Origin: Rostratula benghalensis
Taxonomy: Eukaryota > Chordata > Aves > Charadriiformes > Rostratulidae
Assembly (NCBI GenBank): GCA_013399305.1
Contig: VXAI01000166.1
Coordinates: forward strand, 1,402,034 to 1,466,033
Direction: 5' to 3'
Length of the DNA stretch: 64,000 bases
In this document: piece by piece, positions 9,566 through 21,739 of the stretch
Layout of the letters: each line of letters starts with the position of its first letter
Position numbering within the stretch: the stretch's first letter is position 1
Made by a program: the position numbers and the translations under genes
The notes under the pieces: model-generated
Database searches by the model: none
Told to the model about the DNA's origin: nothing
Seen by the model: the letters and a program-made list of their open reading frames with translations, nothing else

Positions 9566-12500
9566 CTAACGCAGAAGTAGCTCAACTGCCTGCCAACTCT
9601 GTGTTAAGAATGGTGACTAGCGTTACTTGCATATGCTCATTCTTTCTTTCTGTCTCTCTCTTGCAAAATCAGGCAGAGAGGCTGCTGCTAAATAGCACAA
9701 GACATTCTCTCCCTTCAGTGCCTGAGCAATCTGTCTCTGTGGTCTTCCCAGCCTTTATGAGCCCAAGGATTTGGAAAATAAAACTATCAGCTAAACTCAA
9801 CTAAATCATATTGTACAGAACAAAGCAGAGACAGAACTACGGCTGGCCCTTGTTCAGAAACACAGTACTGTGTTATACCACTGATATACCACTGATATGT
9901 GGAAAAATAAATGCTTCTCTCAAGTGACAGTTTTTTACTTTTTTTACTTTTTTTTAATAAATAATACTGAATTAGTGTACATGCTTTTTAAGATGTAGAA
10001 GAATGAAGCAAAATTAAGTGGTATCGGACATCAAAACATCACTTTAGCTAAGAAGCACGATGTTTAGACCCTTGCTGAAAGCTTATCTGAACTACTGGAA
10101 GCTCCTTGACTCTGCAAAATCATGCAATACATTTTAATGCAGGTCAAATATTAAGCACATCAGCTGCCAGGAATTTCCCATCAGCAAAAAGAAATGACAG
10201 GGAGAAAACAAACTCTTCTGTCAGTTCAGGACCTAGGAAAGGCTGTGCTACAGACAGGTGACAATGGCAGTGGATGATGTTTTATCTAAATTTTCCTTAT
10301 ATCAAATTTGATTATACATAATCAATATATTTTTAAATACAACTAACATCTGTTCTTCTTTTTAAGCAGGATTTTATCTAGATCCACAGGTATTCTGAAA
10401 TTTCAATTTTATGCAGGCTTATGAAATAATTATGGATAATTAAGTGTGCTGAATATTTAATTATATGTATGCACACAGACAATTTCCCTCATTTGCATGT
10501 ACACATGCCTACATGTTTGCAAGAACAACCATAATATTTGGACATAATTTATTAGCTGGACAATAATACACATTATAAATAAATTACTCCCTTATTTTTT
10601 CTACATTCTGTGTAATAGTTGATCAACTCATTAAAAAACAGAAAGATTAAAATTCAGGAGTGTCTGGATGCATGCCTGTTACACTTAATTAGAGATTGCT
10701 GAAAAAAAGATCTGAGAATTATCATACTGCACAATGACAAAGATCTACACAGCAATAAAAATATTCTGCACAATGTTTTAATTCAATTCACTGTCTTTGG
10801 TAAACTTACACAGCTGAAGTAAAATACAGTATTTTGCATCATGTCAAGATTTAATTTTAGAGTTTTATTGCAAATGCTACAAGTCATTTAAAGAAAGGAA
10901 TAAGTGTATAGTAGGAAGGTGTAGTATTACAGATTTTTTTTTACAGCCATGCTGTAATGGCTTCAGTGTATATTAAATATTTAAACATGTATACTATACA
11001 TTAAAAAATTGACAGAGCAGCAGAGGATAAAAATGCAGCACTTTTGGTATAAAGATTTCAGATACAATACAGGGCATGAACACAAGGTAACTGAATAAGT
11101 GTGAATCATCCTGCTAAGATGCTGAAAATGTTCAAAGGGTTAAGGATGGGAAATCACATTTTGTTGCTATGTGCAGCACGGATAAAAATCTACTGGAACC
11201 CCCTTTAATAGGTGAAAGGTGGTCTGAGCCAAAACGCACATACTGACGTCCAACCCTTCCCCAGAGAATCAATGATGTTTTTTTGTATGTGATCAATGTA
11301 ATATTCCACAGCTAAATTTAGGGACTCTGCATCCTATGAAAATGGCACCTCTCTATGACTAATTAACAATTAAATAATTAAACCTGTAGATAACCACAAT
11401 TTTTTTATCTTGAAGGTTTTGATTAACTTAAATCTTTTTAGTAAGGACAAAGGAGTATATGGGAAAAAAAATGCATTTCTAATGTTGTTTATCCAGAAAG
11501 GATTCTGTAATTTTCCCTAGTCAGCTTGTAAGATTACACCATCTTTGCTGTTAACTCCCCTAACCCAAGCAACATACAGTGTGAGACAGACTGCTAATAA
11601 ACCTCTTTCACTATGTCTGTCTATTATTTGGCTAAATCATAAACTATGCCTACATAACTTCTCCTTTTTATTTTACAATGGTAAAGAGTATTAGTAATAC
11701 AGAGATGACAAGATTTAGTGTTTGATTTTGATGTGTTTGAAGAAAGCTGAAAAGCAAAAAACAGATGTCTTTAGCTACAGTGACGGTAACCGGTAGCAGA
11801 CATATTTTATAAAGCAAACAAATCTTTACACCCAGGTCCACGCTCTCTTCTGTATTGGCACTGCATCTGCGTGTTTACAAGTCACAGGGTGATACATGTC
11901 TGTCCGGCAAAGTTAGAGGGAGTTTTGTCTGGTATCAGTGGGGCCAGATTCCACTTTTAATAATTCATTTGGCACACAGGCTGAACTATTTCTAGTGATA
12001 CAGCAGGTGGGTATTGTGCAAAGGATGAAATACGAAAGATACACTCTCACCATAGAAACTCTTCCAGGAGCCAGCACCATTGCAAGCCCTGTTTTCTCCA
12101 AGCAAACTGAAGATACTTGCTTATGTGCAAGAATCTATATTCTCTACCCAAAAGTGTATTTAAAAATACTTAAATGAGGATTTAAAGGAAGAAGCAGACC
12201 TGAAACTCAAGGAGTAAGAGTTCAGTTCTGAGGTCTGACACCAGTGTGCCCTAAGTCTATAAGAAAACCTATATGGCTCAATTCAGAAACATTGATAAGA
12301 GAAATTAGCACACAAGGAGACTTTTGAGAGTATTGTAATTTGTTTCATGTGAGAAAAAACACCATTAAAATCTGCTTTTGGGAATATACTTTGCACCCTT
12401 CCTGTGCTTTTTCCTCGTAGCCTTATCCCCCATTTGTAAAATGGAAAAACGAAGCTATGGTGTAAAAATGAATATTTTAACATCAAGTATTGCTTTTACT

Positions 12501-14734
12501 GCTGTGACTATGTAATCTATTTCTGTAGGACTTACCTTATCAAGCAGAAGTTCCTTAGGGATTATCTTGATATGACATAAGCATTATTTTTGAAATAGTT
12601 TTTACATTAAGTTTGCATTCCAACTAATTTTTACAGGAATGCTATACTAGCAAATAAAACAAATTTTCAAGAACCAATTAACCTATATGCAGGGGGGAAA
12701 GAAATGACACTTTGTCCAAATACCTGTAGAAAAGTTCAGTTTATATGATTTAAGTGCACCCTTGTTATTCAGCCAGACAAGATCTCCCCAGACAGAGAAG
12801 TTCTGTAGCATTATTATTAAATGTAAAAACAGGAAAGAAAAAAACTATTGGTCAACAGAAGTCAGGTTTACAGTTTTCAATATTAGCAAGTTGGCAACAC
12901 ATGGACAACACATCTAGAAAATTTCATACTTTAAACCAGTTGTTTTAAGGAAATGCAAAACTTTGACCAATGAGAAGAGCCTACATAGGGATTCCCAGAC
13001 ACATGGTAAATATTGCAGCTCTCCAGTGATATTTTTATAGTTCCATTGCTAAAAACACTTTCTGGTTCATCTACAATTACAAGCCAAGATCTGATGCCTT
13101 ACATGATCTTACAGCATGATAGATACATGCAGATCTTTCCAGCTGTTACATGCACTTACTTTGTATTAAATACAGAGTTTGTGTAAATGTTTATATTAAC
13201 ACAAAAATATGCATCTTGTAACCTTTTTGGGTAAGTGTAAAGAAAAAAAAAATTGAAAAAAATTTTTTTCCTATTGCAATGGACACATAAACAAAAAAAT
13301 CAAATCTCTCCTTAGACCATTTAACTCTACCTTGCTACAGAAGACAAGGAACATAGCTGTCAGGATGATTGCAATCCAACCTAATCTCCACTGAAAAGTG
13401 TGAGGACTCATTTTCACTAGCTTGCTCCACAGTCTCCCTTCACAGACAGACTCCAGATGCCAACATTTTTTTTAGAAATAAAGTTTCAGGGCCATTTTAC
13501 AACCGCATGGCCTTCTGGTGGAAAAAGGAGAGCCATTCACATATGCCCCTTCACATGGATAAAAAAAAGAGAATTCTGGTTTGTTCCATGGAGAAAGAAT
13601 ATTTACAGAACTTGGTTCAGTCTTCCTCTCTAGACAGTGTTTTCCAACGTTAAAACAAACTGTAGTGACTGAAAGGCATGGAAACCTCAGTCCTTAGCAG
13701 GAGCAAGAACCTGTGAATGCTTCTACTTCCACCAGTTTACCGATCACTATGAATTCTTGACTATCACATAGTAAAATAAGGAAATAATTTCTATTTCACT
13801 TGAGTATGTGCTGTTGTCTTGCTTTTTGAAATGTTATAGAACAGAATAGGATACAGTTGAATTTTAGCAGTTCACAGGTATGTCTAATTGAGAATGCCAA
13901 GGACTGCAATTTTACTTATTAAAGAGATGTATCCTATCAATGTGCCTGTCAAAAAAACCCAAATTACCAATCACTAGCAAAACACCCAACCCAGCCCACT
14001 AAAACTCCCAAACCATTAAAAAATATACTCAAAATCTTGTCAAACCAAGCATAATCCCAGGTCACGAGGTAGGGACGTTAAGCACTTTACTATCTCTGAA
14101 TTATTAAGATGGGAAGAAAGAAGATCAGAGGGACAGAAGGAAAACTCATTTGGGAGACATTAAAATATTTTAGAAACTAAGGAACACATTCAACTCCATT
14201 CCAACAAAACAAGAAGGATGCATGTTTTAGAACTACCAGACCATCTACAGCTGAAACACGGGACGACAGCATATTCACTTGATAATGTGCTGAAAGTTTC
14301 TATCTGGGGGCATTTTTAGCTGTACTTACTCTATCCTCAACAGTTGTTCTTGCTATACATGATGGTAAAGGCTGACATAATGAAAATTAAGTAAACTACA
14401 AATCTTTTGTGCAGGACTTTTTTAGGTGTTTATTCATTTAATGCCCTTGTAGGTCCAAATGCTAGCTGATTATTCCCAATAATGCTCCATTTCAAATTAG
14501 TGACACAGAAACAGAGAAATGTTACTCAAACTATCAAAAACATGGCTTTGGAACAAATTATTCTTTGGAATGTTCAATATTTTTTGAATAAAACAGTCCA
14601 GGCAGCCCTGTCTATTTGTTTTAACACTTTTGGAATAACTTTTAATCCAATTGAAGTAACAGGTGACTGCACTAAAATAAGAAAAAAAACCCCAAAACAC
14701 CACACCTATATATGACCATAAGCTATTTTTCAGA
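9566..14734. other. A+T-rich unique sequence, no supported gene
   Basis: Contains open frames up to 94 codons (13369-13653, plus) without recognisable domains. An 11-12-base direct duplication (ataccactgat) lies near 9876-9898. No repeat family was identified. Confidence 0.5.
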
Positions 14735-15111
14735 TCACTCTGTCAAGTCCTTTACAAAGAATAGGCAGCTTTCAGGGTATGTATTATGCCTGTACAGGGA
14801 ACAAGGCTGTTGTCCACTGGAATCCTGATTTATTTGAAGGAAATATGTGTGCTGAAAATGGAAGAAATTGCAGAACAGTGGAAAACTGAAAGACAGCAGG
14901 ATTAGGCAACTGCCAAGGTCACATTCAACAAGCTTCTGGCACAGAGAGAAGACTCTCTTTTTGGTCTCCTCCTTCACCAACTGAACATCAGGAAGTATGG
15001 AAAAAGAACTCTCCATGTAGTATGAGGAAATATTTGGTTTGTCCTTAGAGCCCAGCTTTTTTGTTTGTGCAGTGCTGTGGGCTCGCTGCTCTGCCTTGGT
15101 CTCCCACACTA
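14735..15111 (-). other. exon-like block downstream of 15673-15759 (minus)
   Basis: A minus-strand acceptor (gactgatttttcctgttag, AG at 15113-15112) precedes a frame open for about 125 codons, with its stop at 14735-14737. The first ~65 residues are polar and protein-like (ETKAEQRAHSTAQTKKLGSK, then a KEETKKR stretch); the rest is hydrophobic and less convincing. The incoming phase (one base needed) matches the outgoing phase of the block at 15673-15759, with an intron of 561 bases. No family is recognised, and no poly(A) signal lies close behind the stop. Chance is a serious alternative. Confidence 0.18.
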
Positions 15112-15672
15112 CTAACAGGAAAAATCAGTCATGAAAACAGACCAGCTGTTGGAACAAAATCAATTACACTTTCACTCTTTTCACGGGTGATAAAACCCAC
15201 TCTTCCTTTTCTAGATTAGTTTCTCTAAATGCATTCCATTTCCATTTAATAGATCCAATGGAAAACTACATAAGTCTTGCATAAACAGTACTTTTAAACA
15301 GTCATAGACATGTCACATTTCATGTCACATTTGTTTTTCCCTCAAGACAAATTTTTTCCCTATTATGCATAAAGTTTCTAGAAGATGGACTTCAGACTTA
15401 CTTTCCGATCTCTGAAAAAAGTGAAAATACACTCTTGGACATCAGGGATGTTTAGTCACCTGATTGGAAGTAGCCAGGGAAATTTTACTATGTCAACTAT
15501 TTCCTGACCCATAGGTGAAATTAATGTGCCCAAGGAAGGTAAGAGTACAACACCACATCCAGAAATGAAAACTGGCTCTGCAGTTCTCAGGAATATCCTT
15601 ACTCAATGTGATTTTCCTTACTCAATGTAATTTAGAGCAGGCACCAGGCAGCTAAAATTTGGAGTACCTTAC

Positions 15673-15759
15673 ACCAACTACACATCACCCATATAAATGC
15701 ATGATACATCTTTGCTTTGATATTCTGAGCAATATCACCCTGCCTCAACATTTCCTCCC
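15673..15759 (-). other. exon-like block, 87 nt, phase 1-1 (minus)
   Basis: A very strong minus-strand acceptor (tttcttcttcctctctgtg then tttcag, AG at 15761-15760) leads into 87 bases ending in the donor tggt|gtaagg (intron from 15672). The open frame encodes GEEMLRQGDIAQNIKAKMYH followed by a hydrophobic tail. The block is symmetric (phase 1 to phase 1). Its phase fits the open block starting at 15111. No homologue is recognised. Confidence 0.22.
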
Positions 15760-17361
15760 CTGAAACACAGAGAGGAAGAAGAAATTGTGCAGAAAATTTT
15801 TGGCTGTATGGGCATAATGAATTTGGCCCTATAGTAACACAAAATTCACTGGTACTGACCAAATGTCATTTACAGCTTGCAGTGTGTAACAATACATCAT
15901 TACTTATTCCTGACTTCATCATGTGTTGATGCTGACAACTTATAGATTAACCAGTGTATCAGAATTCTGCTTTCTAATGGTATCTGTGACTGTCCTGTAA
16001 ATAGATCACATGAATTGCAAATTAAAGAAAAACAAACAAACAAACCAACCCCAACCATAAACCGCTTTGTGAAAGACTTACTTGTAAGTGTTCTATTAGT
16101 ACTTTTGTCACTGCAGGAAACCAGAGTGTGAAGCTGGTAAGAAGTCAAGCAAGCTCTTGACGTCAGTTATTCCTCATTTGGAACAATTTTAAACGCTGTT
16201 TGACTTATGTTCATGTGCTGATCATTGATTAAGCCACAGGGATGTTTCCTCTACTGTTTCTTTGCCCTTATTACTATAAACAATGCAGTACTTTTCCAAA
16301 CCACTTAGTTTCAGACTCTGTGTATGGCCTGTTAATAAGTGTACCCTTATATTTTTTGCTTTTCGTCAATACCTAGAAGACAGCTGATTTTCTGACAAGC
16401 TCTGTGTCTGAACCACTCGTAATTATCAGCAGTAAGTTATGTTTATTTCTTAGCTGCACTTGAACATTAGAATTTATGCATAAAGAATAAATCATTCCTC
16501 TAACAGAATGATCAATTTCTGTATTTCTCCATGCAGTTATGCATTAGTCACTTGGCATTTTCAGTTAAATGAGTATGTTCACTTAAATAGTAAGGAAAAA
16601 ACAATAGCAGATATACAGACTTAATTGGCAAGCAGCATGCTTATTGCCGTAACTAGGGAATTTCTGATGTTATAAGAAACCACTGATGTCTGCTTTCATT
16701 CACATAACACACACAGCGATTTTAGACAAAATTCATTGCTTTCAGCATCTTTTATTAAAAGCAAAGGAAGGCTCCAGCTCACAGATTAATAACCTGTGAG
16801 TTATTATTTCAGCTGTCTTCAGTGAATAACCCATGTGTGTGCCTGGATTTCATGTTTCTTTATAGCACAGAACATAGTAATATGGACTCCACAAGTTTTC
16901 TTTTCAGCCTTTCTCCACACCATTCTCAAAAGCCATTGCTATTTCTCATTACCACCCATTAAGTCTTTAGTTGCCTCATGGCAACTGTTTCTCAAGGCAG
17001 ACTCATTGAAATAGGTGAATCAATGGATGAAGCCTGAGACCTTTTTCAGAGGAGCTGTGGTCACAGCAACTACTAAACATAAGACAGTCTGGTAGGTCAG
17101 CTATGAATCGTACATGAGTTGTCTTGTACTGTGTGCTGAAGCTAAACTTGCAGGCGTCAGTTCAACAAAGATGGGAAAATGATGCAATGATCAATATGAA
17201 AGAAAACCACATCAAGAATTGCTGTTAAGAGGAAAAAATTGTTCCTTCCCTTCCTACTTCTGCTCACAATCAGGAATGGTCCATCTTTCAAGCTGGCACT
17301 GAGTATAGCAGAGCAGAGATGCTTGGCCTCTGAGAGAAGGTGGGAAAAGGCTGAGAGAGGT
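15760..17361. other. unique sequence, no gene seen
   Basis: No supported gene or repeat. A small A/C-rich run lies near 16027-16055. Confidence 0.5.
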
Positions 17362-17770
17362 GGGTGACAGGCTGAGGGAGCTGGGGTTGTTCAGCCTGGA
17401 GAAGACGCGGCTCTGGGGACACTTTATTGCAGCCTTCCAATATCTGAAGGGAGCCTCCAGGAGAGCTGGAGAGGGGCTCTTTGTCAGGAAGTGTAGTGGC
17501 AGGACAAGGTGTAACAGCTTTAAATTGGAAGAGGGGAGATTTAGATTAAATACCAGAAAAAAAATTCTTTACTGTGAGAGTGGTGAGACATTGGAAAAGG
17601 TTGCCTAGGGATTTTGTGAATGTCCCATCCCCAGAAGTGTTTAAGGCCAGGCTGGATGGGGCTTTTGAGAAACCTGCTCTGGTGGGAGGTGTCCGTGCCC
17701 ATGGCAGGGGGGGTTGGAATTTGATGATCTTTAAGGTCCCTTTTGACCCTAACTATTCTATTCTCTATTT
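17362..17770 (+). mobile_element. CR1: CR1 LINE, 5'-truncated, second subfamily (plus)
   Basis: This is a CR1 3' end of a different subfamily from the copies at 1071 and 38731. It starts at gacaggctgagggagctggg and runs through the C-terminal RT/UTR segment (gagaagacgcggctctgg, then ggccaggctggatggggctt). It carries the subfamily-type string ggtgggaggtgtccgtgcc and ends in a degenerate tail (attctattctc) at about 17755-17770. The coding frame is interrupted. It is inactive. Confidence 0.88.
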
Positions 17771-18604
17771 GGAGAATTCCAAAAGCACAAGATAGAAGGG
17801 AAGGAGCAGGTCTGAAATACCAGGTGCACAACAGTACAGAAGAATGGGTTTGCCCCTCTGTTTACAAGATGCTCAATGCTATCAACCTCGTTCTTCCGAG
17901 TTCCAAATTATTACTTATCTCACAGGATCATGTAAGGATTTTTTTCTTTTCTTTCTGGCTGACTATAAATTCAATGTATCTTTAGCTGAGAACAGCCCAG
18001 CAGAATAAACCAATTACAAAACTCTTAAGATCAAATTCCTGGCTCTGCCATTTCCATCCACAGAAAAGAAACCCCAAAAAACATTTGAACCCTCTCTGGT
18101 TTTTATGAGTATGTGAAATAACTCCCACTTTTTAATTTCAGCTGCTAATTCATGAGCTATCAGAAGCACCAACTGAGAGTGATACAATGTGGAACACTGC
18201 ACAGTGTTAGCAGATTTGCAGTTCTATACTTCTAGGGTCAGGTTAAGTGTAGTAACACGGTCAGCCCACTATCAGTTATTTCAGCGGACCACGAAGCACA
18301 ACTATGTTTATATTCAGTCACTTCTGCTATTGTTTCTTACTTCTCTCAGACACGTTCTAAACTGTGACAAGAAGGAAAACCCTTAAGCTTCTTCACACAT
18401 CTTTTTCTGTCTAAAAGGTGTTGAAGCATGAAGTAAGTATTACCAGGATGGTTCAGGATAAGGATTTTTGTGTACATGATGACAGCAATTATTACTGGTT
18501 CTGAAGACTGTATTCACAGTCCTATGGCCCTTCTCCCCTTCTGTTGAATATTTGGAAATTATTGGATAATTACAAACATAGTATTGAGTTTCTGTGCCAA
18601 AGTA
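17771..18604. other. unique sequence, no gene seen
   Basis: Only short open frames are present. No repeat family was recognised before the G run at 18605. Confidence 0.5.
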
Positions 18605-18620
18605 GGGGGGGGGGGGGGGG
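18605..18620. repeat. poly(G) run, 16 bases
   Basis: Sixteen consecutive G at the left edge of the LTR-like element. Such a run can form a G-quadruplex and is prone to length variation and sequencing error. Confidence 0.9.
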
Positions 18621-18961
18621 CGGCACCATGGCTGGCCAGTAGCACCTCTGGGAAAACAGATTTAGTAAGAGGTGGGGAAAAAACCCAAAACTGTGCAACA
18701 GCAGCTGGAGAAAGGAATGAGAATATGCGCGAAAAACAATTCTGCAGAGACCCGAGTCAGTGAAGAAGAATGGGGAGGAGGCACTCCAGTTGCCAAAGCA
18801 GAGATTCCCCTGCAGCCCATGGTGAAGACCATGATGAGACAGGCTGTCCTCTTGCAGCCCATGGATGTCCATGGAGGAGCAGATATCCACCTGCAGCCTG
18901 TGGAGGACCGCACACTGGAGCCTGTGCATGCACCAAAAGGAGGCTGTGACACCATGGGAAG

Positions 18962-19215
18962 CCCACATTGGAGCAGGCTCCAGGCAGGACCTGTGGACCC
19001 CTGGAGAGAGGAGCCCATGCTGGAGTGGATCTGCTGGCAGGACTTGTGACCCTGCGTGGGACCCACACTGGAGCAGTCCGTTTCTGAAGAACTGCACCCC
19101 TGGAAAGAATCCATGTTGGAGCAGTTTGTGAAGAGCTGCAGGCCATGGGAAGGGCCCAAACTGGAGAAGTTCATGGAGGACTGTCTCCCGTGGGAGGGAC
19201 CCCATGCTGGAGCAT
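18962..19215 (+). repeat. degenerate ~48-bp tandem repeat, six units
   Basis: The anchor CCCAnnCTGGAGCAG (degenerate) starts at 18962, 19014, 19062, 19110, 19154 and 19201, giving spacings of 52, 48, 48, 44 and 47. Between anchors the units share a 'gaagaactgcacccctggaa'-like stretch. The array is the core of the LTR-like element and gives its open frames their repetitive look. Confidence 0.8.
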
Positions 19216-19564
19216 AGGAAGAGTATGAGGAGGAAGGAGTAATGGAGGGCAATGTCTAATGAACTGACCCCAACCCTGCACTGCTGAGGGGGAGAAAGTA
19301 GAGAAGTCTGGAGTTGAGCCCAGGAAGAGGGAAGAAGGAAGGGGTGGGGGAAGGTGTTTTAAAATTTGTTCTTATTTGTCATTATCTTACTCTGACTTTA
19401 TTGGTAACAAATTAAAATAATTTTCCCCCATTTGAATCTGTTTTGCCCATGATGGTAATTGATGAGTGATCTCTCCCTGTCTTTATCTTGAGCCTTTCAC
19501 CAGCTTGTCCTGCTGAAGAGGGGGAGCAATAAAGCAGTAGCTAAACAAGGTCAATTACCCATCA

Positions 19565-19602
19565 ATTATCATTGATATCAGTGATTATCATTGGTATCAG
19601 CA
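19565..19602. repeat. 19-bp direct duplication
   Basis: attatcattgatatcagtg (19565-19583) is followed at once by attatcattggtatcagca (19584-19602), with three differences. It lies just past the right edge of the LTR-like element. Confidence 0.8.
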
Positions 19603-21160
19603 ATTACAGTAGCACAGCTTTGGAATAAATTCAGCTCCCCTTGATATTATTAACACTTTTGCCATTTTTCCCCAAATATATGAAGAGCATGCTATTTCCA
19701 TGTCAATGGTATCTGCTATTAAGTTGAAGATACCAACATATTCGAAGTGTATACTGAATGACACCATAAGTGCTAAAAGCTTTTCCTGTGAATGTTTATG
19801 TCATCTCCTCTCCCGCCCCAAAAGGGCAAAACAAAGCCTATAAAAATAACCAAAAAGGCCTGGGAAAATCAAGACATAACTATAAATTATTTCCAGTGGA
19901 AAAACTAACATTTTGAATCACTTATTTGGGGAATTCTGGTTCTCTCAACTCTTACTACAATATTCTTAAGTAAGGCCTGTACAGTTCTTCCACTCGGCCT
20001 TGTTCAAATCATATTTCAGTTGCAGGAAGAGGAGCAAGGTTATTGCTGTAAAATAAAAGTCCACGGACAAGGAATGGGAAATAGGCCTACAGAAGCAGTA
20101 TCTCTGTTAAGAGCTCCACCACTGTAGATGAAGCTCCCTCTACTGAGGACAGCAAGCTGCCTTCCTTCCTCACTGGTCCTCATCTCTGTTCCTCAATTCC
20201 TGATATTTATTCACAATATTCCTCTCTGAACCCGATGTCCTGGGATGGATGGTGTGTAAATTCCGGTCTACCAAATAAAAACAAGATCAAACTTTAAACT
20301 GACTTATTAAGCAAACAGATCTGGGCAGGATTTTCTGACAAACAGATTTTTTTTATAATAATAAAGCACGGAGGACTAGCAGTTAACTGTTTTAACATGC
20401 ACAGTTCTAACAAGTTGTTCCCAAGACTACAGTCCTCTTCAACACCATGTAAATTCAAATTTGTCACAGTTTAGCTTTGGGTGTGAAGATACCTGAAGGC
20501 TCTTCTCTCCTCTCCCCATCACCCAATGCAATCTCCAAAAATACTGCTGTGTGTACAGCTAAGCAAACACTCTGATTAAATTCACTGAAGGCAGCAGTAG
20601 AGGTTAAAAGAGAAACACTATTAACATGCAGTGCTACTCCTACACCAACAGCTGGTAAGCCATCAGAAAAGCATAAATAAACTAATTAGACACAGAAAAA
20701 TCTTCAGTGTAATGATGTCCATCCACGCATTGTACCATTCTCTTTGATAAGCAAGGGGAAAGGGGAATCAACAATCAACACAATTTCACTTGCAGGCGTA
20801 TGACCTATTCACCAGTGACCTTTATCTAAGTAGCAGGGTACCTTTACATATAGCTGTGTGCCTGTATACAAGCATGCCCAGCTACCCCATTAACTGGGTA
20901 CAATTTTCATCAATTTCTCTGCACAGCCTTTCAAGAAAACTTTTATTATTTTTTTATTTTCACATTCATAAGAGCTGCAGCAGTTTAAAAATTCTCAAAG
21001 GGATGTGTGGGAACTCATGTTACCTGTGGAGTAATATTCTGGTTGTAAAGTTTTCAATACCTGTAATTGAATTCTGAAGACAAGTAATTGTACAAAGTGA
21101 GAGCACTTATTAAAATTTAATTACAACATTCCCACCATTGTTTTTAAAAACCTACACTGG
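19603..21160. other. unique sequence, no gene seen
   Basis: No supported gene or repeat. Confidence 0.5.
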
Positions 21161-21739
21161 GTGTCCATTTCCTGGCACGTATGCAAGACTACTATCCAAC
21201 TTTTAGAAAGAAGAGATCGTGCTTCACAATTAAGTGCATCTGACGGGGGAGAAGAAGGTAAAAAGAGAAAGAAGAATCTTACAAGATCTGAGAGATTACT
21301 ATTGCAATATGGCCAATTTTGTCAGCAACAATGCACACAGATAAGTGAACCTGTGTCTACTTCTTTCTCGTTACTAGATTTAATTCTGTTCAAATGGAGG
21401 TTAACCTTGCTCACCTTAGTTTCTTCTTTTTTTATTTCAACAGTGATGCCACAACACAGGGATGGACCAAACCTGGGTATTTCATTAGATTTGGTGCCAT
21501 GTAAGGCTTTTCAAGGAAAGATTTTATTCCTTATTCCTTATCCCTTACCTTATTTCTCCCCAAATAACATTTATTCAACTGAAAGGTACATGCGTGAATT
21601 ACACAATCATATCCACAGAAGATTTGGTTTTCAAAATAGAACAATACCAAAGCATCCAATAAGCATGGCTGCTGGATTCAGTAAAAGTAGAATCAGAACA
21701 GGAATGATGCAGATTAGAATGTATGCTGTTATACAATAG
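21161..21739 (+). other. longest open frame in the window (192 codons), unrecognised
   Basis: A frame open for 579 bases from a GTG at 21161, the longest here. An ATG start is not obvious: the first in-frame methionine after the opening is near 21447 (MPQHRDGPNLGISLDLVP). The conceptual product has a basic patch (KKRKKN, about residue 34) and a hydrophobic segment encoded by the pyrimidine tract at 21415-21440. No domain is recognised. Part of it overlaps the exon-like block at 21444-21500 in another frame. In A+T-rich DNA a frame this long is unusual but not impossible by chance. Confidence 0.2.
21444..21500 (+). other. 57-nt exon-like block with strong splice sites
   Basis: A long pyrimidine tract ending tttatttcaacag (AG at 21442-21443) is followed by 57 bases and the donor gccat|gtaagg. 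Read in phase 2-2, with two bases supplied by the preceding exon, it encodes DATTQGWTKPGYFIRFGA, which looks like ordinary extracellular or enzyme sequence and has no stop. A second frame, the 192-codon one, is also open across it. A symmetric 57-nt unit could be skipped or included without a frameshift. I recognise no family. If real, its neighbouring exons are outside what I can identify. Confidence 0.28.

Larger units (their letters stand above)
18605..19560 (+). mobile_element. old avian LTR-retroelement fragment, probably LTR
   Basis: A G+C-rich, CpG-containing island of about 950 bases stands out from its surroundings. It starts at a 16-G run (18605-18620). It contains a degenerate ~48-bp tandem array (18962-19215), then gaactgaccccaaccctg, a poly(A)-signal-like AT-rich stretch (aacaaattaaaataatttt at about 19407-19425) and a 3' part resembling a widespread avian LTR (ctctccctgtctttatc, then ctgctgaagagggggagc at about 19511-19528). 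I recall this layout from endogenous-retrovirus LTR repeats of birds but cannot assign the family. No gag, pol or env remnant and no target-site duplication could be seen. The several overlapping open frames here reflect base composition and are not genes. Confidence 0.6.

Noticed and set aside
18570..19252. Several long overlapping open frames on both strands (up to 211 codons)
   Set aside because: They lie in a G+C-rich repetitive element, are open in most frames at once, and their repeated motifs (for example HWSR/CWSS) come from the 48-bp tandem units.
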